Shown: piece by piece, positions 17,313-25,216 of the stretch
Layout of the letters: the number at the start of each line of letters is the position of its first letter
How positions within the stretch are numbered: position 1 is the stretch's first letter
Made by a program: the position numbers and the translations under genes
DNA from: Roseicyclus sp965662675
Lineage (GTDB): Bacteria; Pseudomonadota; Alphaproteobacteria; Rhodobacterales; Rhodobacteraceae
DNA length: 64,000 bases
Direction of reading: 5' to 3'
Assembly: GCF_965662675.1 (NCBI RefSeq)
Contig: NZ_CBFIIK010000001.1
Coordinates: 67,856 to 131,855 of the forward strand
The notes under the pieces: model-generated
Databases searched by the model: none
Told to the model about the DNA's origin: nothing
The model's input: only the letters and a program-made list of their open reading frames with translations

Positions 17313-18560
17313 ATGAATGATTTCGCCGACCACGCACGGGCCACGACACGCGCTTTGCGCGATCTGTTCCCGCCCACACCTTTGCAGCGCAACGCGCATC
17401 TTTCCGAGCGTTTCGGGGCCGATATCTGGCTCAAGCGTGAGGATTTGTCGCCAGTGCGCTCCTACAAGTTGCGCGGTGCCTTCAACGCCATGCGCAAGGC
17501 GCTGGCCGCCGACCCCACGCGGCGTGATTTCATCTGTGCGAGTGCGGGCAATCACGCGCAGGGCGTCGCCTTTGTCTGTGCGCATTTCGGGGTGCGCGGG
17601 CGCATCTTCATGCCTGTAACGACGCCCGAACAGAAGATCATGAAAACCCGCACATTCGGTGCTGGCACGGTCGAGATCGTGCTGACGGGAGATTTCTTCG
17701 ATGAGACTCTGGCCGCCGCAAAGGCGGAATGCGGCCGCACCGGCGCGCATTTCCTGTCGCCCTTCGACGATGCCGATGTGATCGAGGGCCAAGCCTCGGT
17801 CGCGGTGGAAATGCTTGACGAGATGGGCCGCGCGCCTGATCGGTTGATCTTGCCTGTGGGCGGCGGCGGTCTTTCGGCGGGGATGATCTCTTATCTCGGT
17901 GCGATGGGCGCAAAGACCGCCCTGACGCTGGTGGAACCGGCGGGGGGCGCCAGTCTGACCGCCGCACTGGCGCATGGCACGCCCACGACGGTGCCGATCA
18001 CCGACACCTTCGTCGATGGTGCCGCCGTGGCGCGGATCGGTGACCTGACCTTTCAGGCCTTGCGCAATGTGGCACCCCAAGATGTGCTGATCGCGCCCGA
18101 GAACCGCATCTGCATCACCATCCAAGAAATGCTGAACATCGAAGGCATCGTGTTGGAACCCGCCGGTGCGCTGTCGGTCGATGCGTTGGGCCAGATCGCC
18201 GATCAGATCGCGGGCCAAACGGTGGTCTGCGTGACATCGGGGGGAAATTTCGATTTCGAGCGGCTGCCCGAGGTCAAGGAACGCGCGCGCAAATGGCAGG
18301 GGTTGAAGAAATACTTCATCCTCCGCCTGCCGCAGCGCCCCGGTGCGCTACGCGATTTCCTTGATATGCTTGGGCCGGGCGACGATATCGCGCGTTTCGA
18401 ATATCTGAAAAAGAACAGTCGCAATTTCGGCTCGGTCCTGATCGGGATCGAAACCGATGATCCGGCGAATTTCGATCGCATGGTCGAGCGGGTGACCGCG
18501 CGCGGTTTCGGGTTCCGCGATATCTCGCAAGACGAGGTTTTGTCGGATTTCCTGATCTGA
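17313..18560 (+). CDS. ilvA: Threonine ammonia-lyase (threonine dehydratase)
   Basis: 415 residues from the ATG at 17313. A PLP enzyme that deaminates threonine to 2-oxobutanoate, the first step towards isoleucine. The PLP lysine is in VRSYKLRGAFNAM; the phosphate-binding loop is VGGGGLSAGM and the C-terminal part (about residues 325-415) is a single ACT-like regulatory domain with LPQRPGALRDFLDML. That one-domain tail is the shorter form found in many alphaproteobacteria and Bacillus. A further in-frame ATG at 17295 is less likely. The branched-chain aminotransferase of the same pathway is at 41589-42458. Confidence 0.93.
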   Translation: MNDFADHARATTRALRDLFPPTPLQRNAHLSERFGADIWLKREDLSPVRSYKLRGAFNAMRKALAADPTRRDFICASAGNHAQGVAFVCAHFGVRGRIFMPVTTPEQKIMKTRTFGAGTVEIVLTGDFFDETLAAAKAECGRTGAHFLSPFDDADVIEGQASVAVEMLDEMGRAPDRLILPVGGGGLSAGMISYLGAMGAKTALTLVEPAGGASLTAALAHGTPTTVPITDTFVDGAAVARIGDLTFQALRNVAPQDVLIAPENRICITIQEMLNIEGIVLEPAGALSVDALGQIADQIAGQTVVCVTSGGNFDFERLPEVKERARKWQGLKKYFILRLPQRPGALRDFLDMLGPGDDIARFEYLKKNSRNFGSVLIGIETDDPANFDRMVERVTARGFGFRDISQDEVLSDFLI

Positions 18561-18571
18561 GGCGCGGACCC

Positions 18572-18898
18572 TCAGATATTGTTGGAAAGCCCCGGTATCT
18601 CGGTCGCGATCGCGATGATCGCCGTGGCGAAGGCATCGGCGACGGCGGCGATGTCCGGCGTTTTGCCGACACGACAAGCCGCCTCGGCGGCGTTGCATGC
18701 CGCGACCATCTCCGACAGGCCGAGATTGGCTGCACTGCCGCGCAGAAAATGGAAATCCGCGCCCGTGGCGGCGTTGGGATCTGCGGCCAAAACAACCAGA
18801 CGCTCGCGCATTTCGCTGACAAACAGCCGGGCCACATCTGCGAAATCGGCCTCGCCGATATCGGCGCGCAGGTCGTTCAACCTTGTCCAGTCGATCAT
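18572..18898 (-). CDS. Hpt-domain phosphotransfer protein
   Basis: 108 residues, almost entirely one histidine phosphotransfer domain. His50 lies in HFLRGSAANLGL, matching the Hpt consensus (HxLKGS-A-N-G). Such proteins relay phosphoryl groups between hybrid kinases and response regulators. The start at 18898 gives the compact domain; the frame is open upstream but not supported. It is divergent from a receiver-PP2C phosphatase gene, 154 bases away, so the two may form a phosphorelay. The cognate kinase is not in the window. Confidence 0.85.
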   Translation of the reverse strand: MIDWTRLNDLRADIGEADFADVARLFVSEMRERLVVLAADPNAATGADFHFLRGSAANLGLSEMVAACNAAEAACRVGKTPDIAAVADAFATAIIAIATEIPGLSNNI

Positions 18899-19052
18899 GG
18901 TGTTGCCCCTCTTGGCCGATAGCCGGGGGATAGCCACCCAAGTGTTAAGGTAACCTTGCCTGCGCGCTATGAGATCGGTCGCATTTTCGTTTTCACCAGC
19001 TGTTAATCCGGGTCGGTGCAACTGGGCCTTCCGATCCTTTTCGCGTGTTCCC

Positions 19053-20327
19053 ATGCTGCATCAACCCGACCGGCTGACATGGCCTTTGACCGATCCGACC
19101 GCCACGCCTCAGCGTGTGCTGGTGCTTGATGACAGCCGCGCGCAGCGGATGCTTCTGGTCGCGCTGTTGCGGCGCTGGGGGCATGAGGTGGTGGAATGCG
19201 ACACGCCCGAAGCGGCCTTGGCCGCTGCGACCGACCCTGAAATCGGCTTGGTGATCAGCGATTGGGTCATGCCGGGGCTGACCGGGCCGGAATTCTGCCG
19301 TCGGTTGCGCGGCTTGCGGCGCGAGGGGTATGTTTATGTCATCTTGCTGACCTCGCGCAGCGAAGACAGCGCGCTGACCGAAGGGTTGGAGGCCGGGGCC
19401 GACGATTTCCTGACCAAGCCCGTGCGCCCGCCGGAATTGCGCGCGCGCCTGACCGCGGGCGCGCGGATCGTGGCGATGCAGCGCGATCTCGTGCAGAAGA
19501 ATCAGCTCTTGTCGGGTGCCTTGGGTGAGTTGCGCACGCTTTACGACGCGCTCGATCATGATCTGGACGAGGCGCGGCGGCTGCAATGCTCGCAGATGCA
19601 AGAGCGGTTTCGCCGCTTTGGCGCGGTCGATGTGTCCCTATGGCTCAAGGCGTCGGGCCATATCGGTGGCGATATGGTGGGCTGCTTCCCTGTCGATCAG
19701 CGCGTTGTGGGTCTGTTCGGTCTCGATGTGTCGGGGCATGGCGTTGCGGCCGCGATGATCGCGGCGCGTGTTGCAGGTATTCTGAGCGCGGCGACCCCTG
19801 ATCAGAATATCGCCCTGACCCGCGGGCGTGACGGTGCGCTTTGCGCCTTGGCCCCCCATGTCGCCGCCGCGCGATTGAACAAGATGATCCTGAACGAGAT
19901 CCGGTCCGAGCGGTATTTCACCCTTTTGCTGGGCTTTCTCGATCTGGTCACGGGACAGTTTCAGCTGGTGCAGGCGGGCCATCCGCATCCGCTGATCCTG
20001 CGCGCCGATGGCGGGGTGGAATGGGTTGGCGATGGGGGGCTTCCGATCGGCTTGATCGACGGGGCGGCGTATCACAGCACCCAATTGCACCTTGGGCCCG
20101 GCGATCGGATGCTGATCTGTTCGGATGGGTTGCTCGAATGTCCGGACCCGCATGGTCACACCCTGGACGAGGGGGGGCTGATCCAGCTAGTCCGCGAATG
20201 TGCCCATCTGCGCGGTCCGCGCTTTCTGGCCGCGCTCGAGGCGGCACTGGCGGGTTTCGCCGGGACGGAGGTTTTTCCCGACGATGCCTCGGCCGTGTTG
20301 GTGGAGTTGCACGATCTTGCGCGCTAG
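19053..20327 (+). CDS. Response regulator with PP2C (SpoIIE-type) serine phosphatase output
   Basis: 424 residues. The receiver domain (about 20-135) has the acidic pair D26-D27, phospho-acceptor D70 in VISDWVMPG and K122 in FLTKPV. A short coiled linker leads to a PP2C/SpoIIE phosphatase domain with the metal-site motifs GGDMVG, LDVSGHGVAAAM, LICSDGLLE and DDASAVLVEL. Such proteins switch anti-sigma/antagonist systems by dephosphorylating STAS proteins. By architecture it resembles RbaY of Rhodobacter capsulatus (from memory), which acts on a partner-switching system affecting the gene transfer agent, but orthology is not proven. The ATG at 19053 was chosen over 18969, which lies in the divergent promoter gap. 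Confidence 0.88.
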   Translation: MLHQPDRLTWPLTDPTATPQRVLVLDDSRAQRMLLVALLRRWGHEVVECDTPEAALAAATDPEIGLVISDWVMPGLTGPEFCRRLRGLRREGYVYVILLTSRSEDSALTEGLEAGADDFLTKPVRPPELRARLTAGARIVAMQRDLVQKNQLLSGALGELRTLYDALDHDLDEARRLQCSQMQERFRRFGAVDVSLWLKASGHIGGDMVGCFPVDQRVVGLFGLDVSGHGVAAAMIAARVAGILSAATPDQNIALTRGRDGALCALAPHVAAARLNKMILNEIRSERYFTLLLGFLDLVTGQFQLVQAGHPHPLILRADGGVEWVGDGGLPIGLIDGAAYHSTQLHLGPGDRMLICSDGLLECPDPHGHTLDEGGLIQLVRECAHLRGPRFLAALEAALAGFAGTEVFPDDASAVLVELHDLAR

Positions 20328-20332
20328 CGCGC
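20319..20332. other. 14-base perfect palindrome spanning two convergent stop codons
   Basis: GCGCGCTAGCGCGC is self-complementary; the central CTAG supplies TAG to both the receiver-PP2C gene (20325-20327) and the NUDIX gene (20324-20326). No T run follows, so it is not a typical terminator. Its only evident effect is that both proteins end in Ala-Arg. Confidence 0.8.
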
Positions 20333-20773
20333 CCGTGCCGCCCAGACCTGACGCAAGAAATGTCGATCGCCCGACACCGCCAGCCGTTCCGCTGCGACAT
20401 CCCAAGGCAGGAACACGGCGCTATGCCCCGCTTCGGTCGGCGCACCGCGGCGCGGGCCAAGCTGCGCATAGTAGATGTGACAGAGTTTCTGCGCATGCAT
20501 GTCGTATTCGGGCATGTAGACATAGCGATGGAACATGCCCAACCGCCGCGCGGCATGGATGCGGTAGCCGGTTTCTTCCATCACCTCGCGGTAGAGCGCG
20601 CGCAAGGGCGGCTCGCCGGGGTCGATGCCGCCGCCGGGCAGTTGCAGTTCGGGGCGCGGCTCTTCCTGAAAAGTGGCAAGGATGCCGTCGCCCGCATCGA
20701 TCACCGCATAGACGCCCGGGCGTGGGGTGTAGCGGCGGCCCGGCTCGGGCCATTGGCCGAAACGTCTGTTCAT
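20324..20773 (-). CDS. NUDIX hydrolase
   Basis: 149 residues from the ATG at 20773. The NUDIX box GGGIDPGEPPLRALYREVME continues into ETGY, matching GX5EX7REUXEEXGU. Members cleave nucleoside diphosphates linked to another moiety; the substrate is not clear, although the strongly aromatic C-terminal half (HRYVYMPEYDMHAQKLCHIY) is common to alphaproteobacterial members. Its stop shares the CTAG with the stop of the convergent phosphatase gene. Confidence 0.85.
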   Translation of the reverse strand: MNRRFGQWPEPGRRYTPRPGVYAVIDAGDGILATFQEEPRPELQLPGGGIDPGEPPLRALYREVMEETGYRIHAARRLGMFHRYVYMPEYDMHAQKLCHIYYAQLGPRRGAPTEAGHSAVFLPWDVAAERLAVSGDRHFLRQVWAARAR

Positions 20774-20869
20774 CTGGCCCTCCAATTCCTGCGCCCTTTC
20801 TGCCAGAGGTGGGACCAAGGCGAAATCCCCCCTCTCGCCAAAAGCGGGGGCTTGGGCTAAGGGATCGCC

Positions 20870-21835
20870 ATGACCGACGATCAGAAAAATGCCATTCGTG
20901 CCACCGCCGCCCGTGTCCTCCAGACCGAGGGCGCAGCGGTCAGCGCTATGGCCGATGCGCTACCCGGTGATTTCACCGATGCGGTCAGCGCGATCCTGGC
21001 GACCCGCGGCCGCGTGATCTTGTCGGGGATCGGCAAGTCGGGCCATATCGCGCGCAAGATCAGCTCGACCTTCGCCTCGACGGGGACGCCTTCGGCCTTT
21101 GTCCATCCGGCCGAGGCCAGCCATGGCGATCTGGGCATGGTGATGCCGGGCGATCTGACCATCCTGATCTCGAATTCTGGCGAAACAGCCGAGTTGCGCG
21201 ATATGGTCGCCCATGTCACGCGCTTCGCCATTCCGATGGTGGCGATCTCGGGAAGGCCTGACAGCACCTTGATGCAGGCTGCCGATTACCGCCTGTTGTT
21301 GCCCGACGCGCCCGAGGCGTGCGTGATCGGCATGGCCCCCACCACTTCGACCACGCTGACGCTGGCCTTGGGCGATGCGTTGGCGGTGGCGGTGATGGAA
21401 CAGCGCGGGTTCCTGCCCGAGAATTTTCGCACCTTCCACCCCGGCGGCAAGCTGGGCGCGCAACTGTCCAAGGTGGCGCAGCTGATGCATACCGGCGCGG
21501 CGCTGCCCTTGGTGGCGGCGGATCGACCGATGGCCGACACCTTGATCGTGATGAGCGAAAAGAGCTTTGGCATCGCCGGTGTCGTTGATGGCGGTCGGTT
21601 GGTCGGCGTCATTTCCGATGGCGACCTGCGGCGCAATATCGACCATCTGATGGAACGCAGCGCGGGCCAAGTCGCCACCCGCAACCCCCGCGTGATCGGC
21701 ACCGATGATCTGGCCGCCGAGGCGATGGCGGTCATGTCGCAAAACCGCATCACCGCGCTCTTCGTCGTCGACGACAAGGGCGCGCCCGTGGGCCTGTTGC
21801 ACCTGCATGATTGCTTGCGGGCCGGGATCGCCTGA
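20870..21835 (+). CDS. kdsD: KpsF/GutQ-family arabinose-5-phosphate isomerase
   Basis: 321 residues. An N-terminal SIS domain (about 35-170; VILSGIGKSGHIARKI, STGTPSAFVHPAEASHGDLG, ISNSGET) is followed by two CBS domains (about 200-320). Enzymes of this type convert ribulose-5-phosphate to arabinose-5-phosphate, the precursor of Kdo in lipopolysaccharide or capsule. The symbol is a best fit; GutQ or KpsF paralogues look alike. It stands just before two nucleotide-sugar epimerase genes on the opposite strand, which supports a role in surface polysaccharide. Confidence 0.85.
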   Translation: MTDDQKNAIRATAARVLQTEGAAVSAMADALPGDFTDAVSAILATRGRVILSGIGKSGHIARKISSTFASTGTPSAFVHPAEASHGDLGMVMPGDLTILISNSGETAELRDMVAHVTRFAIPMVAISGRPDSTLMQAADYRLLLPDAPEACVIGMAPTTSTTLTLALGDALAVAVMEQRGFLPENFRTFHPGGKLGAQLSKVAQLMHTGAALPLVAADRPMADTLIVMSEKSFGIAGVVDGGRLVGVISDGDLRRNIDHLMERSAGQVATRNPRVIGTDDLAAEAMAVMSQNRITALFVVDDKGAPVGLLHLHDCLRAGIA

Positions 21836-21839
21836 ACGC

Positions 21840-22856
21840 TCAGCAGGCGTAGTAATCCCGATACCATTCCACGAAATGGGCCACGCCCTCGCGCACCTGC
21901 GTCTTGGGCCGCTGGCCGGTCAGGCTGTGCAACAGGCTTGCATCGGCCCAAGTGGCGGGCACATCGCCGGGCTGCATCGGCATGAGGTTGCGGATCGCGG
22001 GCTTGCCCGTCGCCTCCTCGATCGCGGCGATGAAATCGCTCAGCGCGACGCTTTCGGAATTGCCGATATTGACCACGCGATAGGGCGCCACAGCGCTAAG
22101 GCTGTCGCCCGGCGCGATATCGGCAGGGTCGGCGGGTCGGACAGGCACCGCATCGATCAGGCCGATGATGCCGGCCACCAGATCGTCGATATAGGTGAAA
22201 TCGCGGCGCATATCGCCATGGTTGTAGACGTCGATGGGCCGCCCTTCGAGGATCGCCTTGGTGAACTTGATCGGCGCCATGTCGGGCCGCCCCCATGGCC
22301 CGTAAACGGTAAAAAAGCGGAACATGGTGATCGGCAGATCGTAGAGATGGGCGTAGCTATGGGCCATCGCCTCGTTCGCCTTTTTGGTGGCGGCGTAGAA
22401 CGACATCGGTGTGTCGGCCTTTTGCGTCTCGGCATAGGGCATGTCGGTGTTGGCCCCATAAACCGATGAGGTCGAGGCCAGAAGGCTATGGGCAGGCGGA
22501 GTGGCGCGGATCGCCTCGAGCAGGCGGAAGGTGCCGATGAGATTGGCCTCCACATAGCTTTCGGGGTGGTCGATCGAATGGCGCACCCCGGCTTGGGCGG
22601 CCAGATGGATCACCGCATCCGGGCGGAAATCGGCCATCATATGATCCAGCACACCCCGTGCTTCGATCCGGTCGTTGACGGTGCAAAACCCGGCATTTTG
22701 CGACAGCATCGCCTGGCGCCGTTCTTTCAATGCGACATCGTAATAGTCGGTCATCGCATCGATGCCCAACACCTCCCAGCCTTGGGCGAGAAGCTGACGG
22801 CACAGGTGAAAGCCGATGAAACCCGATGAGCCGGTGACCAGTGCCTTGCGTATCAT
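21840..22856 (-). CDS. NAD-dependent nucleotide-sugar epimerase, UDP-glucuronate 4-epimerase-like
   Basis: 338 residues from the ATG at 22856, which overlaps the galE stop by four bases (ATGA). An extended SDR protein: NAD-binding TGSSGFIGFHLC, the STSSVYG segment and catalytic SFYAATKK (Tyr-X3-Lys). The motifs GIDAMTDYYDVALKERR, AGVRHSIDHPESY and RFFTVYGPWGRPDMA match UDP-glucuronate 4-epimerases, which make UDP-galacturonate for polysaccharide. The product is inferred from motif similarity and not certain. Confidence 0.82.
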   Translation of the reverse strand: MIRKALVTGSSGFIGFHLCRQLLAQGWEVLGIDAMTDYYDVALKERRQAMLSQNAGFCTVNDRIEARGVLDHMMADFRPDAVIHLAAQAGVRHSIDHPESYVEANLIGTFRLLEAIRATPPAHSLLASTSSVYGANTDMPYAETQKADTPMSFYAATKKANEAMAHSYAHLYDLPITMFRFFTVYGPWGRPDMAPIKFTKAILEGRPIDVYNHGDMRRDFTYIDDLVAGIIGLIDAVPVRPADPADIAPGDSLSAVAPYRVVNIGNSESVALSDFIAAIEEATGKPAIRNLMPMQPGDVPATWADASLLHSLTGQRPKTQVREGVAHFVEWYRDYYAC

Positions 22857-23866
22857 GCCTGACCCGCCCCCTCCGAAACCCATTTCCACGAGCTTGCGCA
22901 CATCTCGTCGAGCCCCTTCTCGGTGCGAAAGCCCAAAACCTCGGCCGCGCGGTCGGCGCGCGCGACATAGATCGGCACATCGCCGGGGCGGCGGTCGGTG
23001 ATGACATGCGGCACCGCGCGGTTGCTGGCGCGCTGGTAGGCGGCGATCACCTCCAGCACGGAATAGCCGCGCCCGGTGCCAAGGTTTACGACATGGCCCT
23101 GCCCGGTCTTGATCAGCTGTTCAAGCGACAGCACATGGCCGCGCGCCAAATCCTCGACATGGATATAGTCGCGCACGCCGGTGCCATCGGGCGTGTCATA
23201 ATCATTGCCGAAGACCATCACGCGCGGCAATTCGCCAAGGGCGACCTTGGCCACGAAGGGCATCAAATTGTTCGGAATATCATGCGGGTCTTCGCCGATG
23301 AGCGCCGAACCGTGCGCGCCGGCCGGGTTGAAATAGCGCAAGATCCCCACCGCCCATTCCGGGTTGGCGGCTTGTAGCCAGCCCAACATCTCTTCGCTCA
23401 TGATCTTGGTCTGGCCATAGGGGTTCATCGCACGGAAAGGTGCGGTTTCGGGCGTCGGTGCCTCATCCGGCACGCCGTAGACCGTGGCCGAGGAGGAGAA
23501 CACCAAGCGGCGGCAACAGGCCTTGTCCATTGCGCGCAAAAGCGTGACCAGGCCAGTGATGTTAACGTCGAAATAATCAAGCGGTATCGCCATGCTTTCG
23601 CCAACCGCTTTGCGCGCTGCAAAATGGACCACCGCGTCGATGGCATGGGTGGCGAAAACCTTGGCCAAGGCGTCAGCGTCGCGCACGTCGGCATCGATCA
23701 CGGTGACGGGTTGCCCCGTGATCTGTTCCAGCCGCGCCGGAACCGAGCGCTGCGCATTCGAGAAATCGTCGAGGATCACCACCTCATGCCCCGCTGCCAC
23801 CAGCGCGATATGGGTGTGCGACCCGATATAGCCGGCGCCGCCGGTCAGGAGGATACAAGATGCCAT
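22853..23866 (-). CDS. galE: UDP-glucose 4-epimerase
   Basis: 337 residues. Interconverts UDP-glucose and UDP-galactose with bound NAD. Motifs: LLTGGAGYIGSHTHIAL (NAD site), SSSATVYGVP and the catalytic NPYGQTK, then NPAGAHGSALIGEDP near residue 195, all specific to GalE. First gene of a two-gene operon with the glucuronate-epimerase-like gene. Divergent from the OPX gene across a 222-base AT-richer gap. Confidence 0.93.
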   Translation of the reverse strand: MASCILLTGGAGYIGSHTHIALVAAGHEVVILDDFSNAQRSVPARLEQITGQPVTVIDADVRDADALAKVFATHAIDAVVHFAARKAVGESMAIPLDYFDVNITGLVTLLRAMDKACCRRLVFSSSATVYGVPDEAPTPETAPFRAMNPYGQTKIMSEEMLGWLQAANPEWAVGILRYFNPAGAHGSALIGEDPHDIPNNLMPFVAKVALGELPRVMVFGNDYDTPDGTGVRDYIHVEDLARGHVLSLEQLIKTGQGHVVNLGTGRGYSVLEVIAAYQRASNRAVPHVITDRRPGDVPIYVARADRAAEVLGFRTEKGLDEMCASSWKWVSEGAGQA

Positions 23867-24030
23867 GATACCCGATGAACTTTAGATTGCTCGGACGCAA
23901 ACATGCTTTGTCCGTGGATTTCAAGGTAAAGATGCGCCCATGCAGACCATCGCGCCGTGACGGTCGCCAGTGGGCATGCTGTGCAAAGGGGCATTTCTGC
24001 ATCTTCTTTAGATATTTTTATTCGCGAAAG

Positions 24031-24058
24031 TTGAATTTATAGCCGCGCCGCGTAAACA
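24031..24058 (+). promoter_or_regulatory. Possible sigma-70-type promoter for the OPX gene
   Basis: TTGAAT (24031-24036) and TAAACA (24053-24058) are separated by 16 bases and stand 30 bases before the start of the export lipoprotein gene, in a locally AT-rich gap. Match to consensus is partial (TTGACA, TATAAT), so this is a suggestion only. Confidence 0.3.
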
Positions 24059-24088
24059 AGTCCGCAAAGAACGCGGGGCAGAGCGCAA

Positions 24089-25213
24089 ATGGTTAAACTT
24101 CGAATTCGTGGGCTCATGGCCTTTACGGTGATCGTTCTTGGTCTTGCGGGATGCGAGATCTTGCCCCGTGGCGCCGCCGTTGAGCGCGAGATCGTGCAAG
24201 CCGCCGAGGGTGAGGCCACGGATTTCGCCGTTCATGCCGTGACACGCGAGTTTCTTGCCGTGTTGGATGATTGGCCCAGCCCGCAATCCACCAGCCTGGG
24301 TTGGATACCCACCAGCGGCGGTGCCCGCACGCAAGTGATCGCCACGGGCGATACGTTGGAAATCACGGTCTGGGACAGTAGCGACAGCTCGCTTTTGTCG
24401 GCGCCGGGGCAGCGTTCGGTCCAGATCCAAGCGTTGGAAGTGGCACCCGATGGCACGATCTTTTTGCCATATGTCGGCGATACCCTTGTGGCGGGAATGA
24501 CCCTTCAGGCGGCGCGCCAAACGCTTCACGAAGCGATCGACCGCATCGTGCCGTCATCGCAGGTGCAGCTTGCCATGGCCGAAGGGCGGACGAATTCCGT
24601 TGATCTGATCGGCGGGGTCGCGGCGCCGGGCTCATACCCCATGCCGGACCGCAATTTTACGCTGCTCAACCTGATCGCATTGGGCGGAGGGGTGCAGGGG
24701 GCGTTGGTCAATCCGCAGGTCCGGTTGATCCGGGCGGGCGATATCTACGGGACATCCATCGCCCGGCTTTATGCCAATCCCCGGCTCGACACGCTTTTGC
24801 GTGGTGGCGATCGGGTGATCGTTGAAGACGATCGGCGTTATTTCCTGTCGCTCGGCGCGGCGGGCCAGCAAAGCCAGCATCGCTTCGTGCAGGACGACAT
24901 CAGCGCGCTCGATGCCATTTCGATCATTGGCGGCGTGGAAAGCCGCCGTGGCAATCCGGGCGGTGTCTTGATCTTGCGTGAATATCCGCACAGCGCGCTG
25001 CGCCCGGATGCGGCGGGGCCAAATCAGGCGCGCGTGGTCTTTACGCTTGATCTGACATCGGCCGATGGGCTTTTCAGCGCGCGCAACTTTCACCTTGCGC
25101 AAGGCGATCTGGTGCTGGTCACCGAAAGCCCGATCACATCGGCGCAGACGATCTTCGGCCTTGTCGGTGCCGCCTTCGGCCTTGCCAATCAATCCAGCGG
25201 TCTGACCGATTGA
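24089..25213 (+). CDS. Polysaccharide export lipoprotein, OPX (Wza/KpsD-like) family
   Basis: 374 residues. A lipoprotein signal ends in VLGLAGCEIL, so Cys22 is the probable lipid anchor in the outer membrane. The polysaccharide-export (PES) domain follows (VIATGDTLEITVWD, PDGTIFLPYVGDTLVAGMT) and then soluble-ligand-binding-beta-grasp (SLBB) repeats (VDLIGGVAAPGSYPM and FLSLGAAGQQ). OPX proteins form the outer-membrane part of capsule or exopolysaccharide exporters. No Wzc-type copolymerase or Wzx/Wzy gene is nearby, so partners must lie elsewhere. The GT4 gene follows on the other strand. Confidence 0.88.
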   Translation: MVKLRIRGLMAFTVIVLGLAGCEILPRGAAVEREIVQAAEGEATDFAVHAVTREFLAVLDDWPSPQSTSLGWIPTSGGARTQVIATGDTLEITVWDSSDSSLLSAPGQRSVQIQALEVAPDGTIFLPYVGDTLVAGMTLQAARQTLHEAIDRIVPSSQVQLAMAEGRTNSVDLIGGVAAPGSYPMPDRNFTLLNLIALGGGVQGALVNPQVRLIRAGDIYGTSIARLYANPRLDTLLRGGDRVIVEDDRRYFLSLGAAGQQSQHRFVQDDISALDAISIIGGVESRRGNPGGVLILREYPHSALRPDAAGPNQARVVFTLDLTSADGLFSARNFHLAQGDLVLVTESPITSAQTIFGLVGAAFGLANQSSGLTD

Positions 25214-25216
25214 CGC

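Noticed and set aside
16986..18218. 410-codon leftward open frame
   Set aside because: Shadow of ilvA and argG; no motif and shares bases with two well-supported genes.
18945..18959. TTAA-N7-TTGC ahead of the Hpt gene as a CtrA site
   Set aside because: Only six of eight positions match, so weaker than the two flagellar sites.
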